DNA of 64,000 nt, from NCBI RefSeq assembly GCF_900112495.1, contig NZ_FOMA01000003.1, positions 1-64,000 of the forward strand, given 5' to 3'. Position 1 is the first letter of the stretch, and each line of letters opens with the position of its first letter. This DNA comes from Bacillus sp. OV322 (GTDB taxonomy: Bacteria > Bacillota > Bacilli > Bacillales > DSM-1321). A model generated the notes under the pieces. That model saw only the letters and a list, made by a program, of their open reading frames with translations, did not search any database and was not told where the DNA came from. Both the position numbers and the translations under genes were made by a program. Below are positions 52,671 to 62,589 of this stretch, one piece after another.

Positions 52671-53375
52671 GTGAACAAAGTTTTAGGTTTTGCGAAAAGA
52701 AGATGGGCATATATTTTAACTGCCCTTATTGCACTCATTATTGGAGGAAACATGGGCCCTTCAAAAGAGGAAGTCGATGCAGCTGCAAATAAAAATGAGG
52801 AACTGAATAATATAATCGAACAAAGAAATATACGGTTAGCTAACTTAGCTGATGAGAACAAAAAGCTTTCCGCTAAAGTAAAAGAAGCGGCTCCATTTTT
52901 TAAATTACAAGAAGCTGAGCGCAAAGAAAAAGAAGCTGAATTGAAGAAAAAGGAAGCAGCTGCTAAAGCAAAGAAAGAAGCCGAAGAGAAAGCAAAAGCT
53001 GAAGCTGAGGCAAAGGCTCAGGCTGAAGCAGATAGATTAGCAGAAGAAAAAGAAAAGAGAGGCTACGATACAGGAACTACGTATAGCCAATTAGCAAGAA
53101 CCCCTGATAATTATATTGGTGAAAAAGTTAAATTTAACGGTACGGTTGTTCAGGTCATTGAAGGTGACGATACTGTACAGATACGATTTGCTGTTAACGA
53201 TGATTACGATAGAATCCTGTTTGCTGAATTTGACCCTTCTATTGTAGAGTCCAGAGTTTTAGAAAACGATAAGATTACGATCATGGGATTATCTACTGGT
53301 TTAATCTCTTATGATTCTACAATGGGCGGGAAAATATCTATTCCAGGTGTGTCTGTTGAAAAAATAGAACAATAA
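52671..53375 (+). CDS. Membrane-anchored coiled-coil protein with OB-fold-like C-terminus
   Basis: 234 aa from GTG 52671 (AAAGGATG upstream); ATG 52662 is too close to the ribosome site. One N-terminal helix (YILTALIALIIGGNMG), a long Glu/Lys/Ala coiled coil (about residues 30-135, KKKEAAAKAKKEAEEKAKAE) and a C-terminal beta domain (YIGEKVKFNGTVVQVIEGDD, LENDKITIMGLSTGL). This arrangement is common in phage and bacillus proteins annotated as toxin regulators, without evidence of function. Confidence 0.72.
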   Translation: MNKVLGFAKRRWAYILTALIALIIGGNMGPSKEEVDAAANKNEELNNIIEQRNIRLANLADENKKLSAKVKEAAPFFKLQEAERKEKEAELKKKEAAAKAKKEAEEKAKAEAEAKAQAEADRLAEEKEKRGYDTGTTYSQLARTPDNYIGEKVKFNGTVVQVIEGDDTVQIRFAVNDDYDRILFAEFDPSIVESRVLENDKITIMGLSTGLISYDSTMGGKISIPGVSVEKIEQ

Positions 53376-53390
53376 TAAAAGTAATTTGGG

Positions 53391-53419
53391 GCAGTCTCTA
53401 CTTGGGACTGCTCTTTTTT
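53391..53419 (+). terminator. Terminator
   Basis: GCAGTC pairs with GACTGC around a 9-10 nt loop and is followed by T6. Confidence 0.8.
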
Positions 53420-53508
53420 AGTTGGTGGGTTTATGATTTCCCCCGCCGGCTAAAATCGGCTGTCTCCTCCTGTTAATCGATTTTTCCCTTTTTACCGTGG
53501 CTATATAT

Positions 53509-53558
53509 ACAAAAAGCCCCCGATTCCGGTCAGCGTTTGCCGGAATGAGGGGCTTTTT
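53509..53558. terminator. Terminator overlapping the end of rarA
   Basis: AAAAAGCCCCCGATTCCGGT arm pairs with the CCGGAATGAGGGGC-TTTTT arm. The hairpin includes the last codons of rarA and has T runs on both sides. Confidence 0.85.
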
Positions 53559-54816
53559 CAATTTTATCGTATACGGCACTGAGAGCCTGTTCGAATTTGC
53601 CGCTTTTTTTGGGCTGGTAGTATTGTTTGCCCCGGAGTTTGTTTGGCAGATACTGCTGTTTGACCCAGCCATTTTCATAATTGTGCGGATAAAGGTAGTC
53701 AATTCCTCGGCCGAGCTCTTTTGCCCCTTTATAATGGGCGTCCTTCAAGTGATCGGGAACATCGCCGCTTTTTCCTGCTCTGATGTCTGCCAGGGCCGAA
53801 TCAATGGCCATGATGGCGGAATTTGATTTTGGCGATAAGCAGAGTTCGATGACGGCATTGGCGAGCGGAATCCGGGCTTCAGGAAAACCGAGGCGTTCAG
53901 CCGTTTCAATTGCGGCAAGCGTTCTCGCTCCTGCCTGCGGGCTTGCCAGGCCGATGTCTTCATAAGCAATCACGGCAAGGCGGCGGGCAATCGAGACAAG
54001 ATCGCCTGCTTCAGCTAGACGGCCCAGATAATGCAGGGCTGCATTCACATCGCTGCCGCGGATGGATTTCTGGAAAGCGGAGAGCACATCGTAGTGGGCA
54101 TCTCCATCTTTATCGTGTGAAAAACTCTTTTTCTGAATGCATTCTTCAGCGGTTTTTACATCTACCGAAATTATCCCGTCTTCATCAGGTTCCGTTGAAA
54201 TGACAGCAAGCTCAAGTGCATTTAGCGCACTGCGGACATCTCCGTTCGATGCCTGAGCAAGATGTGTGAGTGCCTCCTTGCTGACATTAGTCTTATAATT
54301 GCCAAGACCGTGTTCACTGTCCTCAAGGGCACGCACCAGTGCCGTCACAATATCATCTGTTTCAAGCGGCTTTAATTCAAAAATCTGGCAGCGGCTCCGG
54401 ATAGCGGGATTGATTGCATGATACGGATTGCTAGTTGTGGCACCGATGAGCGTAATCATTCCATTTTCAAGATATGGCAAGAGGAAGTCCTGTTTGGCCT
54501 TATCGAGACGGTGGACTTCATCGAGCAAAAGGATGACCCTGCCTGACATTTTCGCCTCCGCTGCGACGATTTCCATATCTTTTTTATTATTGGTAACGGC
54601 ATTCAGCGTGCGGAAAGCAAATTTGGTGCTCCCGGCTATCGCACTTGCAATCGATGTTTTCCCGACGCCGGGCGGACCATATAGAATCATGGAGGAAAGC
54701 TGTTTGGCTTTGACCATGCGATTGATAATTTTTCCATCGCCTGTAAGATGGTCCTGTCCGATGATATCTTCAATCGAATGGGGACGCATACGGAAAGCGA
54801 GCGGTTTAATATTCAT
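53530..54816 (-). CDS. rarA: Replication-associated recombination protein RarA (MgsA)
   Basis: 428-aa AAA+ ATPase from ATG 54816 (GGAGAGGTG upstream). Clamp-loader-like: MRPHSIEDIIGQDHL, Walker A GPPGVGKTSIA, Walker B LLLDEVHRLDK, sensor 1 GATTSNPYHAI, Arg finger region RSRCQIF. The C-terminal MgsA domain includes DEDGIISVD...SFSHDKDGDAHYD and the tetramerisation part. Acts at stalled replication forks. Opposite to cymR as in Bacillus subtilis (yrvN); the gene to its left is accessory rather than the usual tRNA-modification neighbour. Confidence 0.97.
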   Translation of the reverse strand: MNIKPLAFRMRPHSIEDIIGQDHLTGDGKIINRMVKAKQLSSMILYGPPGVGKTSIASAIAGSTKFAFRTLNAVTNNKKDMEIVAAEAKMSGRVILLLDEVHRLDKAKQDFLLPYLENGMITLIGATTSNPYHAINPAIRSRCQIFELKPLETDDIVTALVRALEDSEHGLGNYKTNVSKEALTHLAQASNGDVRSALNALELAVISTEPDEDGIISVDVKTAEECIQKKSFSHDKDGDAHYDVLSAFQKSIRGSDVNAALHYLGRLAEAGDLVSIARRLAVIAYEDIGLASPQAGARTLAAIETAERLGFPEARIPLANAVIELCLSPKSNSAIMAIDSALADIRAGKSGDVPDHLKDAHYKGAKELGRGIDYLYPHNYENGWVKQQYLPNKLRGKQYYQPKKSGKFEQALSAVYDKIEKAPHSGKR

Positions 54817-54994
54817 AAGCACCTCTCCTGGAATCAAGTAGGTTTCTGTCCTTATCATACTATATAATGAAGGGGAAATGCATTTATGGCGGTTGTGTGC
54901 TATAATTTCTTGTGCCGACTGCGGTTTTAAAACACTAAACCAAGAATCACATATATAGATTTAAAGCATCAAAAAAAATTGAGGTGTAAAAACT

Positions 54995-55414
54995 ATGAGA
55001 ATCTCAACAAAAGGCCGTTACGGCTTGACTATTATGATTGAGCTTGCAAAAAAACATGGAGAAGGCCCGACTTCACTTAAGTCGATTGCCAATGCACATG
55101 ATTTGTCCGAGCACTACCTGGAACAGCTGATTGCACCTCTTAGAAATGCAGGACTTGTCCGCAGTATCCGAGGAGCTTATGGCGGATATGTACTTGGACG
55201 CGATCCAAAGGAAATCACATCCGGAGATATCATCCGGGTGCTTGAAGGCCCGATTACACCTGTAGAAGGAATTGAGGATGAAGAGCCGGTCAAGCGCCAG
55301 CTTTGGATCCGCATCAGAGACGCTGTCAAGGATGTTTTGGACAGCACAACGCTTGACGACCTTGCCAATTATAATGACAGCGGCGAGCAAGATTCTTATA
55401 TGTATTATATCTAA
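54995..55414 (+). CDS. cymR: Cysteine metabolism repressor CymR (Rrf2 family)
   Basis: 139 aa. Rrf2 winged helix: MRISTKGRYGLTIMIELAKK, recognition helix LSEHYLEQLIAPLRNAGLV and wing IRGAYGGYVLG, then a C-terminal LWIRIRDAVKDVLDSTTL dimer helix. No cysteine cluster is present, so it is CymR-like rather than the iron-sulfur IscR or NsrR. CymR with CysK represses sulfur assimilation genes when cysteine is plentiful. It is followed by cysteine desulfurase, as in other bacilli. Confidence 0.94.
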   Translation: MRISTKGRYGLTIMIELAKKHGEGPTSLKSIANAHDLSEHYLEQLIAPLRNAGLVRSIRGAYGGYVLGRDPKEITSGDIIRVLEGPITPVEGIEDEEPVKRQLWIRIRDAVKDVLDSTTLDDLANYNDSGEQDSYMYYI

Positions 55415-55481
55415 TGCTACACCTGCCAGCGCTTGATTTTTTCAGGGTGCTGGCTGGTTTTCTTATTGGAGGATGAAAAAA

Positions 55482-56624
55482 GTGGAAAAAATCTATTTGG
55501 ATCATGCGGCAACCTCTCCTATGCATCCGGAAGTCATCAGTACAATGATGAAGGTGATGGAAGGGGACTTTGGTAATCCGTCCAGCATCCATTCATTTGG
55601 CAGGCAGGCACGTCATATTCTCGATGAATCACGTGCTGTGATTGCAGGCAGCATCGGTGCCGCACAAAATGAAATCATTTTTACAAGCGGCGGCACGGAG
55701 GCAGATAACACCGCACTGACTGGAATTGCCTTTAGCAGCCAGGCGAGGGGCAAGCACATTATTACCACTGAAATTGAACATCATGCTATTCTTCATACAT
55801 GCCATTTTCTCGAAAAGTCCGGGTTTGAGGTCACGTATCTGCCCGTCAGCGAGGAAGGAATCGTTTCTCTTGACGACTTGAAGAAAGCTCTAAGAGAGGA
55901 TACGATCCTTGTTTCTGTAATGTATGCCAATAATGAAACCGGCGCAGTGCAGCCTATCGGCGAAATAGGCAGGATTCTAAAGAACCATCCAGCTTATTTC
56001 CATACTGATGCTGTACAGGCTTATGGATTGGCGGATTTGGATGTGAACGAACTCGGAGTGGATTTGCTTTCTGTTTCGGCGCATAAGATCAATGGCCCTA
56101 AGGGAATCGGTTTTTTATACGTGAAAAATGGCATCAAACACCAGCCGCATCTATATGGCGGCGATCAGGAGCGCAAGCGGAGAGCGGGTACAGAAAGTGT
56201 GCCTGCGATTGCAGGTTTTGCTAAAGCAGCCGCTATTGCCCAAGCTTCTAGAGAAGAAAAAGCTAAGCAATACAAAGAATTCAAGAACATTATGCTTTCT
56301 GTCATGAATGAACAGGGTGTCCGGTATGAGCTGAATGGCTCACTGGAAAACACACTGCCGCATGTGATCAACTTCAGCTTTCCGGGAACGAATGTCGAAT
56401 CGATGCTCGTCAACCTGGATTTGGCAGGGGTCGCTGTATCCAGCGGATCTGCGTGCACAGCTGGTTCGATTGAGCCTTCACATGTTCTTGTAGCGATGTT
56501 CGGAAAAAACTCCGAACGCACGAAAAACTCAATCCGTTTCAGCTTCGGTTTGAATAATACGGAAGAACAAGTAAGGCAGGCAGCGGAGGAAACTGCAAAA
56601 ATCATTCGCAGATTGCTAAAATAA
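55482..56624 (+). CDS. yrvO: Cysteine desulfurase YrvO (NifS/IscS family)
   Basis: 380 aa from GTG 55482, nine nt after GGAGG; the ATG at 55473 would abut the ribosome site. PLP lysine in SVSAHKINGPKG, HHAI PLP-stacking histidine in EIEHHAILHTC, and the sulfur-carrying cysteine in SSGSACTAGS. It removes sulfur from cysteine as a persulfide. Directly upstream of mnmA, it is the expected sulfur donor for tRNA 2-thiouridine synthesis. Confidence 0.95.
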   Translation: MEKIYLDHAATSPMHPEVISTMMKVMEGDFGNPSSIHSFGRQARHILDESRAVIAGSIGAAQNEIIFTSGGTEADNTALTGIAFSSQARGKHIITTEIEHHAILHTCHFLEKSGFEVTYLPVSEEGIVSLDDLKKALREDTILVSVMYANNETGAVQPIGEIGRILKNHPAYFHTDAVQAYGLADLDVNELGVDLLSVSAHKINGPKGIGFLYVKNGIKHQPHLYGGDQERKRRAGTESVPAIAGFAKAAAIAQASREEKAKQYKEFKNIMLSVMNEQGVRYELNGSLENTLPHVINFSFPGTNVESMLVNLDLAGVAVSSGSACTAGSIEPSHVLVAMFGKNSERTKNSIRFSFGLNNTEEQVRQAAEETAKIIRRLLK

Positions 56625-56632
56625 AGTTTTAA

Positions 56633-57760
<1,128 letters not shown>

Positions 57761-57789
57761 TACCGGGCGAACTCCTGAGTGAAATCTGG

Positions 57790-57862
57790 TTAACTTTGTT
57801 ACATTAACCGGCTGTTTGGAGCGAAGGGATGCTTCGCTTTCCGCGGGGCGTGCGCTGAGCCC
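57790..57862 (+). repeat. Fragment of the MITE-like repeat
   Basis: TAACTTTGTTACATT is followed by the interior block GGATGCTTCGCTTTCCGCGG, GGCGTGCGCTGAGCC. Both termini are missing or rearranged. It lies in the 663-nt gap 57761-58423. Confidence 0.7.
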
Positions 57863-57890
57863 GCATGAGTCTTGAAAATCTTTTGCATTA

Positions 57891-57931
57891 AAAAAGTCAA
57901 ATTCCTTATTTGAGGGATTTGGCTTTTTTGT
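57891..57931. terminator. Terminator downstream of mnmA
   Basis: AAAAAGTCAAATTCC pairs with GGGATTTGGCTTTTTT around TTATTTGA, with T and A tracts on both sides. Confidence 0.8.
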
Positions 57932-58071
57932 TATTTTAATGGGGATTGTCTATCCAGAATGGGAATTCAATAAGGCTGATTCACATTCAGGATATGATAC
58001 AGCTGTTTGCAGTAAAAACAGGAGACAAAGTTTCCTATTGGTATCTCATTTCAGGCCAGAATTTCGGTTTG

Positions 58072-58190
58072 GCTCGAATCCTAGGGAATCTGGCTCGAAT
58101 GGGACTGGATTTCGCTCTAATGGAAGGGGATTTGGCTCTAATCAAGGCGTAATTGAATCGATTATCCAATTAACTGGAAAAAATCAAGCG
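58072..58190. repeat. 21-bp-period array, GCTCGAAT family, locus 3
   Basis: Units GCTCGAAT, GCTCGAAT, GCTCTAAT, GCTCTAAT start at 58072, 58093, 58114 and 58135, exactly 21 bp apart, then a degenerate unit and the hairpin ATCCAATTAACTGGAAAA. No gene lies between 57761 and 58423. Confidence 0.75.
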
Positions 58191-58423
58191 CGATTTCTTA
58201 TAATAAAAGAGATTCTGAACAGTTTATAATAGTGCCAGACTATATGAAAGTCACTGGGCTATCAAAAAAATGAAGATTTTCAGTGAGCTAAAATCAGAAT
58301 GAAGTTTTTGATGAATGGACCTTTGATGTGTCATTTTATAATCAGAAAGCACATCTTCCAGGGAGCTTTGTTTTTTAATTTTATGGTATAATTCAATGTA
58401 GAAAAATTGGAGCGTGAGATATT

Positions 58424-59095
58424 ATGGATAAAAATCAGCAAGGAATTCAGTTTATGCAAGAAGGCAAGTACGAAGAAGCAGTAAAGGTATTTTCAGAGGC
58501 GATTGAAGAAAGCCCGAAGGATCCTGTGGCATATATTAATTTCGGGAATGTGCTTACTGCAGTAGGCGAGCTTGATAAAGCGGAGAATTTTTACCAAAAA
58601 GCCATCGGACTTGATGAGAAAGCTGCGGCTGCTTATTATTCGCTTGGCAATTTATATTATGATACAGAGAAGTTTCAAGCGGCATCTGAAATGTTTCAAA
58701 AGGCGGTTTCAAACGGCCTGAATAACAGTGATGCATACTTTATGCTGGGACTTTCGCTCATGTCCCTGGATCAGCAGAAACTGGCCATGCCCTACCTGCA
58801 GCGTGCCGTTGAATTGAATCCGGCCGATGTTGACGCAAGATTTCAGTTTGCATTAAGCCTGGCTGGACTTGAGCTTTATGATGAGCTGGTTAATCAGCTG
58901 AAACAAATTGTTGAGCAGGATCCTAATCATGGTGATGCTTATTATAATCTAGGAGTTGCTTATGCCGGATATTTTGAAGATGCTGAGAAGGCCTTGGAGT
59001 ATTTTGAAAAAGCGCTTGAAGTTCAGCCGGACCATATGCTTGCAGCACACGGTGTGAAACTGATTAAGTCGCTTTCTGAAACAGAAGAAAATTAA
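58424..59095 (+). CDS. yrrB: TPR protein YrrB
   Basis: 223 aa made of six to seven tetratricopeptide repeats, e.g. GKYEEAVKVFSEAIEESPKD, AAAYYSLGNLYYDTEKFQAA, GDAYYNLGVAYAGYFEDAEK. Protein-protein interaction module with no enzymatic motif. Located between mnmA and recD2 as in Bacillus subtilis, 28 nt upstream of recD2. Confidence 0.92.
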   Translation: MDKNQQGIQFMQEGKYEEAVKVFSEAIEESPKDPVAYINFGNVLTAVGELDKAENFYQKAIGLDEKAAAAYYSLGNLYYDTEKFQAASEMFQKAVSNGLNNSDAYFMLGLSLMSLDQQKLAMPYLQRAVELNPADVDARFQFALSLAGLELYDELVNQLKQIVEQDPNHGDAYYNLGVAYAGYFEDAEKALEYFEKALEVQPDHMLAAHGVKLIKSLSETEEN

Positions 59096-59123
59096 TTCAT
59101 TCTCATGAAAGGAGGGAAGCGCT

Positions 59124-61538
59124 ATGGGACAGCAGGATTCGCTGGATTTGTTCTCAGAAGAAAAACCGTTTATGAAAGGGCGCCAGCTTGTCACTATTTT
59201 TCATAATGAAGGCAATATGTACTCGGTTGTGCGGATCCGTGTTGATGAGACCAATTTGAACTATGATGAAAAGGAAGCGGTTGTGACAGGCTACTTCCCT
59301 CGTATTCATGAAGATGAGACGTATACCTTTTACGGGATTTTAAAAGAGCATCCCCGGTTCGGGATGCAGTTTCATGTCGAGCATTTCCGTAAAGAAATGC
59401 CGCAGTCAAAAGAAGGAATCATTAATTATTTATCAAGCGATCTCTTTAAGGGAATCGGAAAAAAAACAGCCGAAAGCATCGTGGAGGCTGTCGGGGAGAA
59501 CGCGATTTCAAAAATCCTTGCACAGCCTTCCCTGCTGGACGGAATCCCTAAGCTATCCGGTGAAAAGGCGAAGGCATTTTATGACACGCTGATTGAGCAT
59601 CAGGGGCTCGAACAGGTGATGATTGCCCTGAATCAATACGGGTTTGGCCCGCAGCTGTCGATGAAGATTTATCAGATGTACAAGCAGGACACTGTTTCCA
59701 TGCTTCAAAGCAATCCTTATAAGCTTGTAGAAGATATTGAGGGGATTGGTTTCGGGCGTGCAGATGAGCTTGGATATCAGCTTGGAATAGCTGGTTCCCA
59801 TCCGGACAGAATCAAGGCGGCCTGTTTATATACCTTAGAATCGCAGTGCCTTCAGGAAGGCAATACATATCTTGAAGCGGAGGCACTCCTTGAGAGTGTC
59901 AAAAAACTTTTGGAAGAAAATAAACGGGATCGTATAGAGTTTACTGATATTTCCTCGGAAATCGTCAAATTGGGAGAAGAAGGTAAGATTATCAAGGAAG
60001 GCATGCGAGTTTACCTTCCTTCTCTTTATTATTCTGAAAAAGGGATTGTAACCAATATTAAACGGATTCTCGGGCAAACCCAATATCAGGATCAGTTTCC
60101 GGAGTCTGAATTTCTTCTTGCACTTGGAAAGCTTGAAGAGCGGCTTGGTGTAGACTATGCCCCTGCGCAAAAGGAAGCGATACAGACGGCGCTCCAGTCT
60201 CCGATGCTCATTTTGACTGGAGGGCCCGGTACAGGGAAAACTACGGTCATTAAAGGGATTGTTGAGCTATACAGTGAGCTGCATGGAGTGTCCATGGAGA
60301 TAAAAGATTACATAAAAGAAGAAGACCCTTTTCCGTTTGTGCTTGCTGCTCCAACAGGGCGGGCGGCCAAAAGGATGGCTGAATCAACCGGGCTGCCTGC
60401 TGTCACCATTCACCGCCTGCTTGGATGGAATGGAAGCGAGGGATTTTCCCATGATGAAGATAACCCGATCAATGGCCGGATTGTCATCATCGACGAAACC
60501 TCCATGGTCGACACCTGGCTTGCACAGCAGCTGTTCAAGGCCCTGCCTGATGATGTCCAGCTTATTCTTGTCGGAGATGAAGACCAGCTGCCTTCAGTCG
60601 GACCGGGCCAGGTGCTGAAAGATCTGCTTGGGTCGAATTGCGTGCCGACAGTGGCTCTTGAGCATATTTACCGCCAGGAAGAAGGGTCCTCCATCATTGA
60701 GCTCGCCCATGATATCAAACGCGGCAGCCTTCCTCCTGATGTGGAAAAGCAGCAGGGAGACCGTTCGTTTCTAAAATGCGGTACAGGCCAGATTTCACAG
60801 GTAATCGAAAAGGTCGTACAGAATGCCCGTAAAAAAGGATACACAGCAAGGGACATACAGGTGTTGGCTCCGATGTATAAGGGGCCAGCAGGGATTGATG
60901 CTTTAAACAAAATGCTTCAGGAAGTTTTTAACAGCAATAAAAATGAAAAGCGCAGAGAATTAAGGTTTGGCGATGTAATTTTCCGGACAGGTGATAAAGT
61001 CCTTCAGCTTGTGAACCAGCCGGAAAACGGCGTATTTAATGGGGATATGGGTGAGATTGTTTCTATCCTATTTGCCAAGGAAAATACAGATTCAGTGGAT
61101 AAGGCCATTATTTCCTTTGAAGGAATTGAGGTCAGCTACACCAAACAGGAACTTTCGCAGATTACTCACGCATATTGCTGTTCGATCCATAAATCACAGG
61201 GAAGCGAATTCCCGATTGTCATTCTTCCTGTTGTAAAAAGCTATTACCGGATGCTGCGGCGCAATCTGATTTACACAGGTATCACCCGGAGCAAGGAATT
61301 CCTCATCCTTTGCGGTGAAGAAGATGCCCTTCGTATGGGCGTTGAGCGGAATAATGAAATAAGAAAAACAACACTGCTCACACGGCTGCAGGAAACTATG
61401 AATGATAATGAGGACGCTGATAACGAAAGCATATCTGCTGAAATTTCCACAGAAACAGCAGAAGATTACACAGCAGCACTCATGAAAACAGATCCAATGA
61501 TCGGAATGAAAAATGTCACGCCTTATGACTTTATGTAG
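59124..61538 (+). CDS. recD2: RecD2-type helicase (YrrC)
   Basis: 804-aa SF1B 5'-3' DNA helicase, ATG behind AAAGGAGGG. The N-terminal OB and HhH-like extension (LFKGIGKKTAESIVEAVGEN, IEGIGFGRADELGYQLG) distinguishes it from RecBCD RecD. Motifs: Walker A GGPGTGKTTV, Walker B VIIDETSMVD, LVGDEDQLPSVGPG, and AYCCSIHKSQGSEF with NLIYTGITRSK at the end. Participates in DNA repair independently of RecBC, which is absent in bacilli (AddAB instead). Confidence 0.96.
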   Translation: MGQQDSLDLFSEEKPFMKGRQLVTIFHNEGNMYSVVRIRVDETNLNYDEKEAVVTGYFPRIHEDETYTFYGILKEHPRFGMQFHVEHFRKEMPQSKEGIINYLSSDLFKGIGKKTAESIVEAVGENAISKILAQPSLLDGIPKLSGEKAKAFYDTLIEHQGLEQVMIALNQYGFGPQLSMKIYQMYKQDTVSMLQSNPYKLVEDIEGIGFGRADELGYQLGIAGSHPDRIKAACLYTLESQCLQEGNTYLEAEALLESVKKLLEENKRDRIEFTDISSEIVKLGEEGKIIKEGMRVYLPSLYYSEKGIVTNIKRILGQTQYQDQFPESEFLLALGKLEERLGVDYAPAQKEAIQTALQSPMLILTGGPGTGKTTVIKGIVELYSELHGVSMEIKDYIKEEDPFPFVLAAPTGRAAKRMAESTGLPAVTIHRLLGWNGSEGFSHDEDNPINGRIVIIDETSMVDTWLAQQLFKALPDDVQLILVGDEDQLPSVGPGQVLKDLLGSNCVPTVALEHIYRQEEGSSIIELAHDIKRGSLPPDVEKQQGDRSFLKCGTGQISQVIEKVVQNARKKGYTARDIQVLAPMYKGPAGIDALNKMLQEVFNSNKNEKRRELRFGDVIFRTGDKVLQLVNQPENGVFNGDMGEIVSILFAKENTDSVDKAIISFEGIEVSYTKQELSQITHAYCCSIHKSQGSEFPIVILPVVKSYYRMLRRNLIYTGITRSKEFLILCGEEDALRMGVERNNEIRKTTLLTRLQETMNDNEDADNESISAEISTETAEDYTAALMKTDPMIGMKNVTPYDFM

Positions 61539-61584
61539 GCGGGGCATTTTTTTTTGTGTACATGGCAGCCTATTTTTTGAATTG

Positions 61585-61678
61585 GCTCTAATCATGACGG
61601 AATCGCTCTAATTGTCATGAATTTGGCTCGAATGAGGGCAGATTTCAGTGCGATTATCCATTTATTTGGAAAATAATA
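61585..61678. repeat. 21-bp-period array, GCTCGAAT family, locus 4
   Basis: Units GCTCTAAT, GCTCTAAT, GCTCGAAT start at 61585, 61605 and 61626, then a decayed unit and the hairpin ATCCATTTATTTGGAAAAT. It lies in the gap between recD2 and yrrD. Confidence 0.7.
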
Positions 61679-61802
61679 CTCATGCAGATCCCTATGGAAA
61701 ACCTTTCACCTTATTTCTTGCAGGCAAATCACGGATACTATCATGGTAAAGCTTTTAGAGAAGCGATCAGGCACGATGTAAAACTTGAACGGAGGCGGGA
61801 TG

Positions 61803-62279
61803 ATGTGCACATTTTCTTTAATTAAAGGACTGCCTGTGTATTCCAAGGATGGAGAGCGGGTTGGCATGATATGTGATCTGGCCATTTCTGGAGACGGGCA
61901 TGTAGCGGGTGTGATTGTCCATCAGCAGGCTTTTTTTAAGAAAACCTATTATATCCCGCTCGGCCAGGTTTATTCATTTGGAGAGCATGGAGTTGTGATT
62001 GAGGATTATGATCCCTCACTCCGGCAGATAAAATGTCCGCAGAATCTGCAAAAATTCAGCGGAGATCATTTATTTGGGAAAATGCTCATGTCAGAATCGG
62101 GAGAAGAGCTGGGTCTTTTACATGACGTATATTTCCAGGAAAAAATGGGCACGATTGTAGCATATGAAACGACAGATGGTTTCTTTTCGGAAATTTCGGA
62201 GGGAAGGCGCATGGTCGAATGCGGGCTTCCTCCAGCGTTAGGCAAGGACGCCATTATTGTTTCTGTCTATGATCTGTGA
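61803..62279 (+). CDS. yrrD: PRC-barrel protein YrrD
   Basis: 158 aa from ATG 61803 (GGAGGCGGG upstream; ATG 61800 is also possible). Two PRC-barrel-type beta domains: IKGLPVYSKDGERVGMICDL and the second, LFGKMLMSESGEELGLLHDV, each with a G-x-x-V/L glycine pattern. PRC barrels bind RNA-processing or photosynthetic partners elsewhere; YrrD function is unknown. The position after recD2 is conserved in bacilli. Confidence 0.88.
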   Translation: MCTFSLIKGLPVYSKDGERVGMICDLAISGDGHVAGVIVHQQAFFKKTYYIPLGQVYSFGEHGVVIEDYDPSLRQIKCPQNLQKFSGDHLFGKMLMSESGEELGLLHDVYFQEKMGTIVAYETTDGFFSEISEGRRMVECGLPPALGKDAIIVSVYDL

Positions 62280-62289
62280 GGTGTTTGCT

Positions 62290-62484
62290 TTGGAAATGAA
62301 ATGTCCGAATTGCAGAAGCAAGGATATCGGAAAAATTGGCGTAAACCAGTTTTATTGCTGGAATTGTTTTATAGAACTGTCCGTGTCAAATGGAATGATC
62401 AATACTCATCAAGTAGAAGAGGACGGAAGCTTGAGCTCTCTTGATGACTTGTTTGAAGAAAATGACCGGATGTTCGGCATGTAA
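62290..62484 (+). CDS. Small zinc-ribbon protein (YrzR-like)
   Basis: 64 aa from TTG 62290 (GAGGTG upstream), 10 nt after yrrD. Four-cysteine ribbon CPNCRSKDIG...FYCWNCFIEL, then an acidic tail (EEDGSLSSLDDLFEENDRMF). Probably translated with yrrD. The YrzR name is from position and recall only. Confidence 0.8.
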   Translation: MEMKCPNCRSKDIGKIGVNQFYCWNCFIELSVSNGMINTHQVEEDGSLSSLDDLFEENDRMFGM

Positions 62485-62515
62485 AAACCTGTCCAATGGA
62501 CGGGTTTTTTTACGT
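62483..62515 (+). terminator. Terminator before yrrI
   Basis: AAAACCTGTCCA pairs with TGGACGGGTTTT around a 1-3 nt turn, followed by T7. It lies directly after the zinc-ribbon gene; yrrI needs its own promoter or read-through. Confidence 0.85.
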
Positions 62516-62589
62516 TATCCGCGATTAATGGCCGAGGTTTGCATGAAAATCCAAAAAGTCACAAAAACTACTACGAGGAGGCGTATTGA

